Positions 1 to 9,652 are shown, numbered from the stretch's first letter. The stretch is 64,000 nucleotides of DNA from Garcia nutans (GCA_947685225.1 CANTUV010000053.1:10959501-11023500); one strand, 5' to 3'. The notes: generated by a model from the letters alone, not told the origin. Made by a program: numbers and translations.

Positions 1-147
1 GCAGCATATTTGAGAGCGTTGTTGTGTGGGCGAGCTTTGGATGGCATCGTAGGAAGAGGGACGAATGAGAAAAAGAATAGGCAAGGGCCATTCTCAGCGA
101 AGCAGTTAGAGGGAGAGAATAAATTAAATTTTCTGGCAGAGCATGAC
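1..147 (+). repeat. Partial 5S spacer at left edge
   Basis: The right half of a spacer, of the version with GCATATTTGAGAGCG after CTGCA. It ends in the promoter of the first gene copy. It matches 56271-56417 almost exactly. Confidence 0.95.
118..147 (+). promoter_or_regulatory. Upstream Pol III promoter of 5S gene (representative)
   Basis: AATAAATTAAAT at 118-129 (-30 to -19) is the TATA-like element, GC at 136-137 is the -12 element and C at 147 is position -1. These match the three upstream elements known to help transcription of Arabidopsis 5S genes. The same layout precedes nearly all copies. Variants seen are T at -1 in 17 copies, GT instead of GC at -12 in about 11 copies, and altered AT boxes, for example before 9533, 10382, 48740 and 50869. 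Confidence 0.8.
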
Positions 148-267
148 AGGTGCGATCATACCAGCACTAACGCACCGGAGACCATCAGAACTCCGAAGTT
201 AAACGTGCTTGGGCGAGAGTAGTGCTGAGATGGGTGACCTCTTGGGAAGTCCTCGTGTTGCACCCCT
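148..267 (+). rRNA. 5S rRNA: 5S rRNA gene, copy 1
   Basis: Encodes 5S ribosomal RNA, the small RNA of the large ribosomal subunit, made by RNA polymerase III with TFIIIA bound inside the gene. The gene was recognised by the run TGCGATCATACCAGCACTAA, the internal boxes A and C, and the 3' end GTTGCACCCCT; the first six bases pair with positions 113-118 to form helix I. The 120-nt length is standard. Compared with the reference copy at 25305 it has G1A, T33G, C34A and A77G; G1A removes the first pair of helix I. The twin copy is at 56418. Confidence 0.96.
197..244 (+). promoter_or_regulatory. Internal control region of 5S gene (representative)
   Basis: By homology with other 5S genes, gene positions 50-64 are box A, 67-72 the intermediate element and about 80-97 box C, the binding region of TFIIIA. 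In this array box A usually reads AGTTAAACGTGCTTG (or GTCAAAC, GATAAAC) and box C starts GAGATGGGTGACCTCTTG. The boundaries are taken from known genes and cannot be measured here. Confidence 0.75.
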
Positions 268-299
268 ATCATTTTTCTTTTTTCGAAAATATTTTTTTT
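268..299 (+). terminator. Pol III T-run terminator (representative)
   Basis: Directly after the gene come T5 (272-276), T6 (278-283) and T8 (292-299), separated by C and by the short CGAAAATA. Runs of four or more T are the RNA polymerase III stop signal, so the copies have two or three in a row. Some copies have lost the internal C and carry one longer run. The arrangement recurs after every gene. Confidence 0.85.
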
Positions 300-573
300 A
301 TCAACCGCGATCCTTTGCAGTTTGGGGCCGGCGGACTAATAAATCATTTGTTGGCCTTTTAGAGCAACGCGAGTAATATCGCCGATATGGCGTCGCTTGG
401 CTCGTTTGCCCGAATCAGTCTCTCTCTGCAGGATATTTTATAGCGTTGTTGTGTGTGCGAGCTTAGGATTGCATCGTAGGAAGAGGGACGAATGAGAAAA
501 AGAATAGGCAAGGGCCATTCTCAGCGAACCAGTGAGAGGGAGAGAATAAATTAAATTTCATGCAGCGCATTAC
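268..573 (+). repeat. 5S intergenic spacer (representative)
   Basis: A complete spacer of 306 nt. It has the T-run terminator, the GGGGCCGGCGG block at 324-334, a conserved middle up to CTGCAG near 431, a variable block (here the GGATATTTTATAGCG version), then a conserved run to the next promoter. The four variable-block versions are interleaved along the array. I find no gene or regulatory RNA in it. Confidence 0.9.
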
Positions 574-693
574 TGGTGCGATCATACCAGCACTAACGCA
601 CCGGATCACATCAGAACTCTGAAGTTAAACGTGCTTGGGCGAGAGTAGTACTGAGATGGGTGACCTCTTGGGAAGTCCTTGTGTTGCACCCCT
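574..693 (+). rRNA. 5S rRNA: 5S rRNA gene, copy 2
   Basis: 120 nt; G1T, C35A, C47T, C107T. It belongs to the class that starts with T and has TTTCATGCAGC upstream in place of TTTCTGGCAGC. Same haplotype at 6548, 56844 and 63244. Confidence 0.96.
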
Positions 694-1000
694 ATCATTT
701 TTCTTTTTTCGAAAATATTTTTTTTATCAACCACGATTATTTGCAGTGTGGGGCCGGCGGACTAATAAATCATTTGTTGGCCTTTTAGAGCAACGCGAGT
801 AATATCGCCGATATGGCGTCGCTTAGCTCGTTTGCCCGAATCAGTATCTTTCTGCAGCAGATTTGAGAGCGGTGGTGCTTGGGCGAGCTTAGGATGGCAT
901 CGTAGGAAGAGGGACGAATGAGAAAGAGAATAGGCAAGGGCCATTCTCAGCGAAGCAGTGAGAGGGAGAGAATAAATTAAATTTTCTGGTAGCGCATTAC

Positions 1001-1120
1001 GGGTGCGATCATACCAGCACTATCGCACCGGATCCCATCAGAACTCCGAAGTCAAACGTGCTTGGGCGAGAGTAGTACTGAGATGGGTGACCTCTTGGGA
1101 AGTCCTTGTGTTGCACACCT
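1001..1120 (+). rRNA. 5S rRNA: 5S rRNA gene, copy 3
   Basis: 120 nt; A23T, T53C (box A), C107T, C117A. C117A breaks the G2-C117 pair of helix I. GT replaces GC at -12. Twin at 57271. Confidence 0.96.
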
Positions 1121-1427
1121 ATCATTTTTCTTTTTTCGAAAATATTTTTTTTTTCAACCACGATCCTTCGCAGTTTGGGGCCGGCGGACTAATAAATCAT
1201 TTGTTGGCCTTTTAGAGCAACGCGAGTAATATCGCCGATATGGCGTCGCTTGGCTCGTTTGCCCGAATCAGTCTCTCTCTGCAGGATATTTTATAGCGTT
1301 GTTGTGTGTGCGAGCTTAGGATTGCATCGTAGGAAGAGGGACGAATGAGAAAAAAAATAGGCAAGGGCCATTCTCAGCGAAGCAGTGAGAGGGAGAGAAT
1401 AAATTAAATTTTCTGGCAGCGCATTAC

Positions 1428-1547
1428 GGGTGCGATCATACCAGCACTAACGCACCGGATCCCATCAGAACTCCGAAGTCAAACGTGCTTGGGCGAGAGT
1501 AGTACTTAGATGGGTGACCTCTTGGGAAGTCCCGGTGTGTCACACCT
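1428..1547 (+). rRNA. 5S rRNA: 5S rRNA gene, copy 4
   Basis: 120 nt; T53C, G80T, T106C, C107G, T112G, G113T, C117A. The altered 3' end GTGTGTCACACC should weaken helix I. Box C begins with a changed base. Twin at 57698, which keeps G80. Confidence 0.93.
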
Positions 1548-1854
1548 ATCATTTTTCTTTTTTCAAAAATATTTTTTTTATCAACCACGATCATTTGCAA
1601 TTTTGGGCCTGCGGAATAATAAATCATTTGTTGGCCTTTTAGAGCAACGCGAGTAAAATCGCCGATATGGCGTCGCTTAGCTCGTTTGCCCGAATCAGTA
1701 TCTTTCTGCAGCAGATTTGAGAGCGGTGGTGCTTCGGCGAGCTTAGGATGGCATCGTAGGAAGATGGACGAATGAGAAAGAGAATAGGAAAGCGCCATTC
1801 TCAGCGAAGCAGTGAGAGGGAGAGAATAAATTAAATTTTCTGGCAGCGCATGAC

Positions 1855-1974
1855 GGGTGCGATCATACCAGCACTAACGCACCGGATCCCATCAGAACTC
1901 CGAAGTTTATCGTGCTTGGGCGGGAGTAGTACTGAGATGGGTGACCTCTTGGGAAGTCCTTGTGTTGCACCCCT
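1855..1974 (+). rRNA. 5S rRNA: 5S rRNA gene, copy 5
   Basis: 120 nt; A54T and A56T in box A, A69G in the intermediate element, C107T. Three internal promoter changes make reduced activity plausible. Twin at 58125. Confidence 0.95.
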
Positions 1975-2281
1975 ATCATTTTTCTTTTTTCGAAAATATT
2001 TTTTTTATCAACCACGATCATTTGCAGTGTGGGGCCGGCGGACTAATAAATCATTTGTTGGCCTTTTAGAGCAACGCGAGTAATATCGCCGATATGGCGT
2101 CGCTTGGCTCGTTTGCCCGAATCAGTATCTTTCTGCAGCAGATTTGAGAGCGGTGGTGCTTGGGCGAGCTTTGGATGGCATCGTAGGAAGAGGGACGAAT
2201 GAGAAAGAGAATAGGCAAGCGCCATTCTCAGCGAAGCAGTGAGAGGGAGAGAATAAATTAAATTTTCTGGCAGCGGATGAC

Positions 2282-2401
2282 GGTTGCGATCATACCAGCA
2301 CTAACGCACCGGATCCCATCAGAACTCCGAAGATAAACATGCTTGGGCGAGAGTAGTACTGAGATGGGTGACCTCTTGGGAAGTCCTCGTGTTGCACCCC
2401 T
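2282..2401 (+). rRNA. 5S rRNA: 5S rRNA gene, copy 6
   Basis: 120 nt; G3T, T52A, G58A. G3T breaks a helix I pair. Twin at 58552. Confidence 0.96.
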
Positions 2402-2707
2402 ATCATTTTTCTTTTTTCGAAAATATTTTTTTTTTCAACCACGATCCTTCGCAGTTTGGGGCCGGCGGACTAATAAATCATTTGTTGGCCTTTTAGAGCA
2501 ACGCGAGTAATATCGCCGATATGGCGTCGCTTGGCTCGTTTGCCCAAATCAGTCTCTCTCTGCAGGATATTTTATAGCGTTGTTGTGTGTGCGAGCTTAG
2601 GATTGCATCGTAGGAAGAGGGACGAATGAGAAAAAAAATAGGCAAGGGCCATTCTCAGCGAAGCAATGAGAGGGAGAGAATAAATTAAATTTCATGCAGC
2701 GCATTAC

Positions 2708-2827
2708 TGGTGCGATCATACCAGCACTAACGCACCGGATCCCATCAGAACTCCGAAGTTAAACGTGCTTGGGCGAGAGTATTACTGAGATGGGTGACCT
2801 CTTGGGAAGTCCTTGTGTTGCACCCCT
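2708..2827 (+). rRNA. 5S rRNA: 5S rRNA gene, copy 7
   Basis: 120 nt; G1T, G75T, C107T. T-start class. Same haplotype as 3561; twin at 58978. Confidence 0.96.
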
Positions 2828-3134
2828 ATCATTTTTCTTTTTTCGAAAATATTTTTTTTATCAACCACGATCATTTGCAGTGTGGGGCCGGCGGACTAAT
2901 AAATCATTTGTTGGCCTTTTAGAGCAACGAGAGTAATATCGCCGATATGGCGTCGCTTGGCTCGTTTGCCCGAATAAGTATCTTTCTGCAGCAGATTTGA
3001 GAGCGGTGGTGCTTGGGCGAGCTTTGGATGGCATCGTAGGAAGAGGGACGAATGAGAAAGAGAATAGGCAAGCGCCATTCTCAGCGAAGCAGTGAGAGGG
3101 AGAGAATAAATTAAATTTTCTAGCAGCGCATGAC

Positions 3135-3254
3135 GGGTGCGATCATACCAGCACTAACGCACCGTATCCCATCAGAACTCCGAAGATAAACATGCTTGGG
3201 CGAGAGTAGTACTGAGATGGGTGACCTCTTGGGAAGTCCTCGTGTTGCACCCCT
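3135..3254 (+). rRNA. 5S rRNA: 5S rRNA gene, copy 8
   Basis: 120 nt; G31T (which destroys the GGATCC site found in most copies), T52A, G58A. Twin at 59405. Confidence 0.96.
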
Positions 3255-3560
3255 ATCATTTTTCTTTTTTCGAAAATATTTTTTTTTTCAACCACGATCC
3301 TTCGCAGTTTGGGGCCGGCGGACTAATAAATCATTTGTTGGCCTTTTAGAGCAACGCGAGTAATATCGCCGATATGGCGTCGCTTGGCTCGTCTGCCCAA
3401 ATCAGTCTCTCTCTGCAGGATATTTTATAGCGTTGTTGTGTGTGCGAGCTTAGGATTGCATCGTAGGAAGAGGGACGAATGAGAAAAAAAATAGGCAAGG
3501 GCCATTCTCAGCGAAGCAGTGAGAGGGAGAGAATAAATTAAATTTCATGCAGCGCATTAC

Positions 3561-3680
3561 TGGTGCGATCATACCAGCACTAACGCACCGGATCCCATCA
3601 GAACTCCGAAGTTAAACGTGCTTGGGCGAGAGTATTACTGAGATGGGTGACCTCTTGGGAAGTCCTTGTGTTGCACCCCT
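3561..3680 (+). rRNA. 5S rRNA: 5S rRNA gene, copy 9
   Basis: 120 nt; G1T, G75T, C107T, as in copy 7, two units away. Twin at 59831. Confidence 0.96.
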
Positions 3681-3987
3681 ATCATTTTTCTTTTTTCGAA
3701 AATATTTTTTTTATCAACCACGATCATTTGCAGTGTGGGGCCGGCAGACTAATAAATCATTTGTTGGCCTTTTAGAGCAACGCGAGTAATATCGCCGATA
3801 TGGCGTCGCTTGGCTCGTTTGCCCGAATCAGTATCTTTCTGCAGCAGATTTGAGAGCGGTGGTGCTTGGGCGAGCTTTGGATGGCATCGTAGGAAGAGGG
3901 ACGAATGAGAAAGAGAATAGGCAAGCGCCATTCTCAGTGAAGCAGTGAGAGGGAGAGAATAAATTAAATTTTCTGGCAGCGCATGAC

Positions 3988-4107
3988 GGGAGCGATCATA
4001 CCAGCACTAACGCACCGGATCCCATCAGAACTCTGAAGTTAAACGTGCTTGGGCGAGAGTATTACTGAGATGGGTGACCTCTTGGGAAGTCCTTGTGTTG
4101 CACCCCT
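3988..4107 (+). rRNA. 5S rRNA: 5S rRNA gene, copy 10
   Basis: 120 nt; T4A, C47T, G75T, C107T. T4A opposes A115 and so breaks a helix I pair. Twin at 60258. Confidence 0.96.
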
Positions 4108-4414
4108 ATCATTTTTCTTTTTTCGAAAATATTTTTTTTATCAACCACGATCATTTGCAGTGTGGGGCCGGCGGACTAATAAATCATTTGTTGGCCTTTT
4201 AGAGCAACGCGAGTAATATCCCCGATATGGCGTCGCTTAGCTCGTTTGCCCGAATCAGTATCTTTCTGCAGCAGATTTGAGAGCGGTGGTGCTTGGGCGA
4301 GCTTAGGATGGCATCGTAGGAAGAGGGACGAATGAGAAAGAGAATAGGCAAGGGCCATTCTCAGCGAAGCAGTGAGAGGCAGACAATAAATTAAATTTTC
4401 TGGTAGCGCATTAC

Positions 4415-4534
4415 GGGTGCGATCATACCAGCACTATCGCACCGGATCCCATCAGAACTCCGAAGTCAAACGTGCTTGGGCGAGAGTAGTACTGAGATGG
4501 GTGACCTCTTGGGAAGTCCTTGTGTTGCACACCT
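4415..4534 (+). rRNA. 5S rRNA: 5S rRNA gene, copy 11
   Basis: 120 nt; A23T, T53C, C107T, C117A. GT at -12. Close to copies 3 and 17; twin at 60685. Confidence 0.96.
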
Positions 4535-4841
4535 ATCATTTTTCTTTTTTCGAAAATATTTTTTTTATCAACCACGATCATTTGTAGTTTTGGGCCTGCG
4601 GAATAAAAAATCATTTGTTGGCCTTTTAGAGCAACGCGAGTGATATCGCCGATATGTCGTCGCTTAGCTTGTTTGCCCGAATCAGTATCTTTCTGCAGCA
4701 GATTTGAGAGCGGTGGTGCTTGGGCGAGCCTAGGATGGCATCGTAGGAAAACGGACGAATGAGAAAGAGAATAGGCAAGCGCCATTCTCAGTGAAGCAGT
4801 GAGAGGGAGAGAATAAATTAAATTTTCTAGCAGCGCATGAC

Positions 4842-4961
4842 GGGTGCGATCATACCAGCACTAACGCACCGGATCCCATCAGAACTCCGAAGTCAAACGT
4901 TCTTGGGCGAGAGTAGTACTGACATGGGTGACCTCTTGGGAAGTCCTCGTGTTGCTCCCCT
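4842..4961 (+). rRNA. 5S rRNA: 5S rRNA gene, copy 12
   Basis: 120 nt; T53C, G60T, G82C, A115T. A115T faces U4 and breaks a helix I pair; G82C lies in box C. Twin at 61112. Confidence 0.95.
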
Positions 4962-5268
4962 ATCATTTTTCTTTTTTCAAAAATATTTTTTTTATCAACC
5001 ACGATCCTTCGCAGTTTGGGGCCGGCGGACTAATAAATCATTTGTTGGCCTTTTAGAGCAACGCGAGTAAAATCGCCGATATGGCGTCGCTTGGCTCGTT
5101 TGCCCGAATCAGTCTCTCTCTGCAGCATATTTGAGAGCGTTGTTGTGTGGGCGAGCTTTGGATGGCATCGTAGGAAGAGGGACGAATGAGAAAGAGAATA
5201 GGCAAGGGCCATTCTCAGCGAAGCAGTGAGAGGGAGAGAATAAATTAAATTTTCTGGCAGTGCATGAC

Positions 5269-5388
5269 GGGTGCGATCATACCAGCACTAACGCACCGGA
5301 TCCCATCAGAACTCCGAAGTTAAACATGCTTGGGCGAGAGTAGTACTGAGAAGGGTGACCTCTTGGGAAGTCCTCGTGTTGCACCCCT
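5269..5388 (+). rRNA. 5S rRNA: 5S rRNA gene, copy 13
   Basis: 120 nt; G58A, T84A (box C reads GAGAAGGG). Same haplotype at 8254 and 61964. The spacer before it is where the left block lacks one unit present in the right block. Confidence 0.96.
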
Positions 5389-5694
5389 ATCATTTTTCTT
5401 TTTTCGAAAATATTTTTTTTTCAACAACGATCCTTCGCAGTATGGGGCCGGCGGACTAATAAATCATTTGTTGGCCTTTTAGAGCAACGCGAGTAATATC
5501 GCCGATATGGCGTCGCTTGGCTCGTTTGGCCAAATCAGTCTCTCTCTGCAGCATATTTGAGAGCGTTGTTGTGTGGGCGAGCTTAGGATGGCATCATAGG
5601 AAGAGGGATGAATGAGAAAGAGAATAGGCAAGGGCCACTCTCAGCGAAGCAGTGAGCGGGAGAGAATAAATTAAATTTTCTGGCAGCACATGAC

Positions 5695-5814
5695 GGTTAC
5701 GATCATACCAGCACTAACGCACCGGATCCCATCAGAACTCCGAAGTTAAACAGGGTTGGGCGAGAGTAGTACTGTGATGGGTGACCTTTTGGGAAGTCCT
5801 CGTGTTGCACCCTT
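5695..5814 (+). rRNA. 5S rRNA: 5S rRNA gene, copy 14
   Basis: 120 nt; G3T, G5A, G58A, T59G, C61G, A81T, C94T, C119T. Heavily changed in box A and the 5' stem; possibly non-functional. Near-twin at 62391. Its 3' part also forms the end of the hybrid gene at 55991. Confidence 0.9.
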
Positions 5815-6121
5815 ATCATTTTTCTTTTTTCGAAAATATTTTTTTTATCAACAAAGATCCTTCGCAGTTTGGGGCCGGCGGACTAATAAACCATTTGTTG
5901 GCTTTTTAGAGCAACGCGAGTAATATCGCCGATATAGCGTCGCTTGGCTCGTTTGCCCAAATCAGTCTCTCTCTGCAGCATATTTGAGAGCGTTGTTGTG
6001 TGGGCGAGCTTTGGATGGCATCGTAGGAAGAGGGACGAATGAGAAAAAGAATAGGCAAGGGCCATTCTCAGCGAAGCAGTTAGAGGGAGAGAATAAATTA
6101 AAATTTCTGGCAGAGCATGAC

Positions 6122-6241
6122 AGGTGCGATCATACCAGCACTAACGCACTGGAAACCATCAGAACTCCGAAGTTAAACGTGCTTGGGCGAGAGTAGTACT
6201 GAGATGGGTGACCTCTTGGGAAGTCCTCGTGTTGCACCCCT
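6122..6241 (+). rRNA. 5S rRNA: 5S rRNA gene, copy 15
   Basis: 120 nt; G1A, C29T, T33A, C34A. The unit resembles copy 1 (offset 5974, 14 units). Twin at 62818. Confidence 0.95.
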
Positions 6242-6547
6242 ATCATTTTTCTTTTTTCGAAAATATTTTTTTTATCAACCGCGATCCTTTGCAGTTTGGG
6301 GCCGGCGGACTAATAAATCATTTGTTGGCCTTTTAGAGCAACGCGAGTAATATCGCCGATATGGCGTCGCTTGGCTCGTTTGCCCGAATCAGTCTCTCTC
6401 TGCAGGATATTTTATAGCGTTGTTGTGTGTGCGAGCTTAGGATTGCATCGTAGGAAGAGGGACGAATGAGAAAAAGAATAGGCAAGGGCCATTCTCAGCG
6501 AACCAGTGAGAGGGAGAAAATAAATTAAATTTCATGCAGCGCATTAC

Positions 6548-6667
6548 TGGTGCGATCATACCAGCACTAACGCACCGGATCACATCAGAACTCTGAAGTT
6601 AAACGTGCTTGGGCGAGAGTAGTACTGAGATGGGTGACCTCTTGGGAAGTCCTTGTGTTGCACCCCT
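6548..6667 (+). rRNA. 5S rRNA: 5S rRNA gene, copy 16
   Basis: 120 nt; G1T, C35A, C47T, C107T, identical to copy 2. Twin at 63244. Confidence 0.96.
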
Positions 6668-6974
6668 ATCATTTTTCTTTTTTCGAAAATATTTTTTTTA
6701 TCAACCACGATTATTTGCAGTGTGGGGCCGGCGGACTAATAAATCATTTGTTGGCCTTTTAGAGCAACGCGAGTAATATCGCCGATATGGCGTCGCTTAG
6801 CTCGTTTGCCCGAATCAGTATCTTTCTGCAGCAGATTTGAGAGCGGTGGTGCTTGGGCGAGCTTAGGATGGCATCGTAGGAAGAGGGACGAATGAGAAAG
6901 AGAATAGGCAAGGGCCATTCTCAGCGAAGCAGTGAGAGGGAGAGAATAAATTAAATTTTCTAGTAGCGCATTAC

Positions 6975-7094
6975 GGGTGCGATCATACCAGCACTATCGC
7001 ACCGGATCCCATCAGAACTCCGAAGTCAAACGTGCTTGGGCGAGAGTAGTACTGAGATGGGTGACCTCTTGGGAGGTCCTTGTGTTGCACACCT
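6975..7094 (+). rRNA. 5S rRNA: 5S rRNA gene, copy 17
   Basis: 120 nt; A23T, T53C, A101G, C107T, C117A. GT at -12. Twin at 63671. Confidence 0.96.
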
Positions 7095-7401
7095 ATCATT
7101 TTTCTTTTTTCGATAATATTTTTTTTATCAACCACGATCATTTGTAGTTTTGGGCGTGCGGAATAAAAAATCATTTGTTAGCCTTTTAGAGCAACGCGAG
7201 TGATATCGCCGATATGTCGTCGCTTAGCTCGTTTGCCCGAATCAGTATCTTTCTGCAGCAGATTTGAGAGCGGTGGTGCTTGGGCGAGCTTAGGATGGCA
7301 TCATCGGAAGACGGACGAAAGAGAAAGAGAATAGGCAAGCGCCATTCTCAGCGAAGCAGTGAGAGGGAGAGAATAAATTAAATTTTCTAGCAGCGCATGA
7401 C

Positions 7402-7521
7402 GGGTGCGATCATACCAGCACTAACGCACCGGATCCCATCAGAACTCCGAAGTCAAACGTGCTTGGGCGAGAGTAGTACTGAGATGGGTGACCTCTTGGG
7501 AAGTCCTCGTGTTGCACCCCT
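7402..7521 (+). rRNA. 5S rRNA: 5S rRNA gene, copy 18
   Basis: 120 nt; only T53C. One of the copies closest to the reference and a good candidate for a functional gene. Confidence 0.97.
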
Positions 7522-7828
7522 ATCATTTTTCTTTTTTCAAAAATATTTTTTTTATCAACCGCGATCCTTCGCAGTTTGGGGCCGGCGGACTAATAAATCA
7601 TTTGTTGGCCTTTTAGAGCAACGCGAGTAATATCGCCGATATGACGTCGCTTGGCTCGTTTGCCCGAATCAGTCTCTCTTTGCAGGATATTTGAGAGCGT
7701 TGTTGTGTGGGCGAGCTTAGGATGGCATCATAGGAAGACGGACGAATGAGAAAGAGAATAGGCAAGCGCCATTCTCAGCGAAGCAGTGAGAGGGAGAGAA
7801 TAAATTAAATTTTCTGGCAGCGCATGAC

Positions 7829-7948
7829 GGGTGCGATCATACCAGCACTAACGCACCGGATCCCATCAGAACTCCGAAGTTAAACGTGCTTGGGCGAGAG
7901 TAGTACTGAGATGGTTGACCTCTTGGGAAGTCCTCGTGTTGCACACCT
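7829..7948 (+). rRNA. 5S rRNA: 5S rRNA gene, copy 19
   Basis: 120 nt; G87T (box C), C117A. The following spacer has the rare GTGATGTTTCGC also found after 61539. Confidence 0.96.
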
Positions 7949-8253
7949 ATCATTTTTTTTTTCAAAAATATTTTTTTTATCAACCGTGATGTTTCGCAGT
8001 TTGGGGCCGGCGGACTAATAAATCATTTGTTGGCCTTTTAGAGCAACGCGAGTAATATCGCCGATATGGCGTCGCTTGGCTCGTTTGCCCGAATCAGTCT
8101 CTCTCTGCAGCATATTTGAGAGCGTTGTTGTGTGGGCGAGCTTTGGATGGCATCGTAGGAAGAGGGACGAATGAGAAGGAGAATAGGCAAGGGCCATTCT
8201 CAGCGAAGCAGTGAGAGGGGGAGAATAAATTAAATTTTCTGGCAATGCATGAC

Positions 8254-8373
8254 GGGTGCGATCATACCAGCACTAACGCACCGGATCCCATCAGAACTCC
8301 GAAGTTAAACATGCTTGGGCGAGAGTAGTACTGAGAAGGGTGACCTCTTGGGAAGTCCTCGTGTTGCACCCCT
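8254..8373 (+). rRNA. 5S rRNA: 5S rRNA gene, copy 20
   Basis: 120 nt; G58A, T84A, as copies 13 and 146. Confidence 0.96.
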
Positions 8374-8679
8374 ATCATTTTTCTTTTTTCGAAAATATTT
8401 TTTTTTTCAACAACGATCTTTCGCAGTTTGGGGCCGGCGGACTAATAAATCATTTGTTGGCCTTTTAGAGCAACGCGAGTAATATCGCCGATATGGCGTC
8501 GCTTGGCTCGTTTGCCCGAATCAGTCTCTCTCTGCAGCATATTTGAGAGCGTTGTTGTGTGGGCGAGCTTAGGATGGCATCGTAGGAAGAGGGACGAATG
8601 AGAAAAAGAATAGGCAAGGGCCATTCTCAGCGGAGCAGTGAGAGGGAGAGAATAAATTAAATTTCATGCAGCGCATTAC

Positions 8680-8799
8680 TAGTGCGATCATACCAGCACT
8701 AACGCACCGAATCACATCAGAACTTCGAAGTTAAACGTGCTTGGGCGAGAGTAGTATTGAGATGGGTGACCTCTTGGGAAGTCCTCGTGTTGCACACCT
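8680..8799 (+). rRNA. 5S rRNA: 5S rRNA gene, copy 21
   Basis: 120 nt; G1T, G2A, G31A, C35A, C46T, C78T, C117A. Two pairs at the end of helix I are affected. Confidence 0.93.
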
Positions 8800-9106
8800 A
8801 TCATGTTTCTTTTTTCGAAAATATTTTTTTTATCAATCACGATCAATTGCAGTTTTGGGCCTGCGGAATAATAAATCATTTGTTGGCCTTTTAGAGCAAC
8901 GCGAGTAATATCGACGATATGGCGTCGCTTAGCTCGTTTGCCTGAATTAGTATCTTTCTGCAGTAGATTTGAGAACGGTGGTGCTTGGGCGAGCTTAGGA
9001 TGGCATCGCAGGAAGGCGGACGAATGAGAAAGAGAATAGGCAAGCGCCATTCTCAGCGAAGCAGTGAGAGGGAGAGAATAAATTAAATTTTCTGGCAGTG
9101 CATGAC

Positions 9107-9225
9107 GATGCGATCATTCCAGCACCAACGCACTGGATCCCATCAGAACTCCGAAGATAAACTTTCTTGGGCGAGAGTAGTACTGAGATGGGTGACCTCT
9201 TAGGAAGTCCTCGTGTTGCTCCCCT
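9107..9225 (+). rRNA. 5S rRNA: 5S rRNA gene, copy 22 (119 nt)
   Basis: One base is lost near the 5' end (GACGATGCG). Further changes are A13T, T21C, C29T, T52A, G58T, G60T, G97A and A115T. One of the most diverged copies; probably decaying. Confidence 0.88.
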
Positions 9226-9532
9226 ATTATTTTTCTTTTTTCGAAAATATTTTTTTTATCAACCACGATCCTTCTTAGTTTGGGGCCGGCGGATTAATAA
9301 ATCATTTGTTGGCCTTTTAGAGCAACACGAGTAATATCGCCGATATGGCGTCGCTTGGCTCGTTTGCCCGAATCAGTATCTTTCTGCAGCAGATTTGAGA
9401 GCGGTGGTGCTTGGGCGAGCTTAGGATGGCATCGTACGAAGACGGACGAATTAGAAAGAGAATAGGCAAGCGCCATTCTCAGTGAAGCAGTGAGAGGGAG
9501 AGAATATATTAAATTTTCTGGCAGCGCATGAC

Positions 9533-9652
9533 GGGTGCGATCATACCAGCACTAACGCACCGGATCCCATCAGAACTCCGAAGTTAAACGTGCTTGGGTG
9601 AGAGTAGTACTGAGATGGGTGACCTCTTGGGAAGTCCTCGTGTTGCACCCCT
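9533..9652 (+). rRNA. 5S rRNA: 5S rRNA gene, copy 23
   Basis: 120 nt; only C67T (intermediate element). The upstream box is AATATATTAAAT, more TATA-like than usual. Confidence 0.97.

Larger units (their letters stand above)
1..7304 (+). repeat. Left copy of a large segmental duplication
   Basis: Positions 1 to about 5110 correspond to 56271-61380 (offset 56270). About 5113-7304 corresponds to about 61809-64000 (offset about 56696), because the right copy has one more unit. Rare marks are shared, such as GGCAGACT near 3742 and 60015 and GCAACGAGAG near 2926 and 59196. Only scattered single-base differences were seen. Confidence 0.9.

Noticed and set aside
148..267. 5S-containing retroelement (Cassandra-type TRIM carries a 5S-like promoter in its LTR)
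   Set aside because: There is no primer-binding site, polypurine tract, LTR pair or target duplication. The units are simple head-to-tail and every spacer is of the 5S intergenic type.
284..300. Palindrome-like CGAAAATATTTT after the T-runs as a protein-binding site
   Set aside because: AT-rich symmetry next to T-runs arises easily, and the site varies between units (TTCAAAAATATT, lost ATA step). No support beyond a terminator region.
320..440. A tRNA or other Pol III gene inside the spacer
   Set aside because: I looked for boxes A and B and a cloverleaf in the middle of the spacer and found none on either strand.
762..944. Recurring antisense open frame of 60-129 codons beginning MALAYSLSHSS, in nearly every unit
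   Set aside because: It is the reverse complement of the conserved spacer. It changes length with single-base spacer variants and has no independent sign of coding selection. Repetition alone makes it look conserved.
1850..2083. Sense open frames of 62-113 codons running through the 5S gene into the spacer
   Set aside because: They read through the 5S RNA and its T-run terminator and are broken in many units. They are chance frames.
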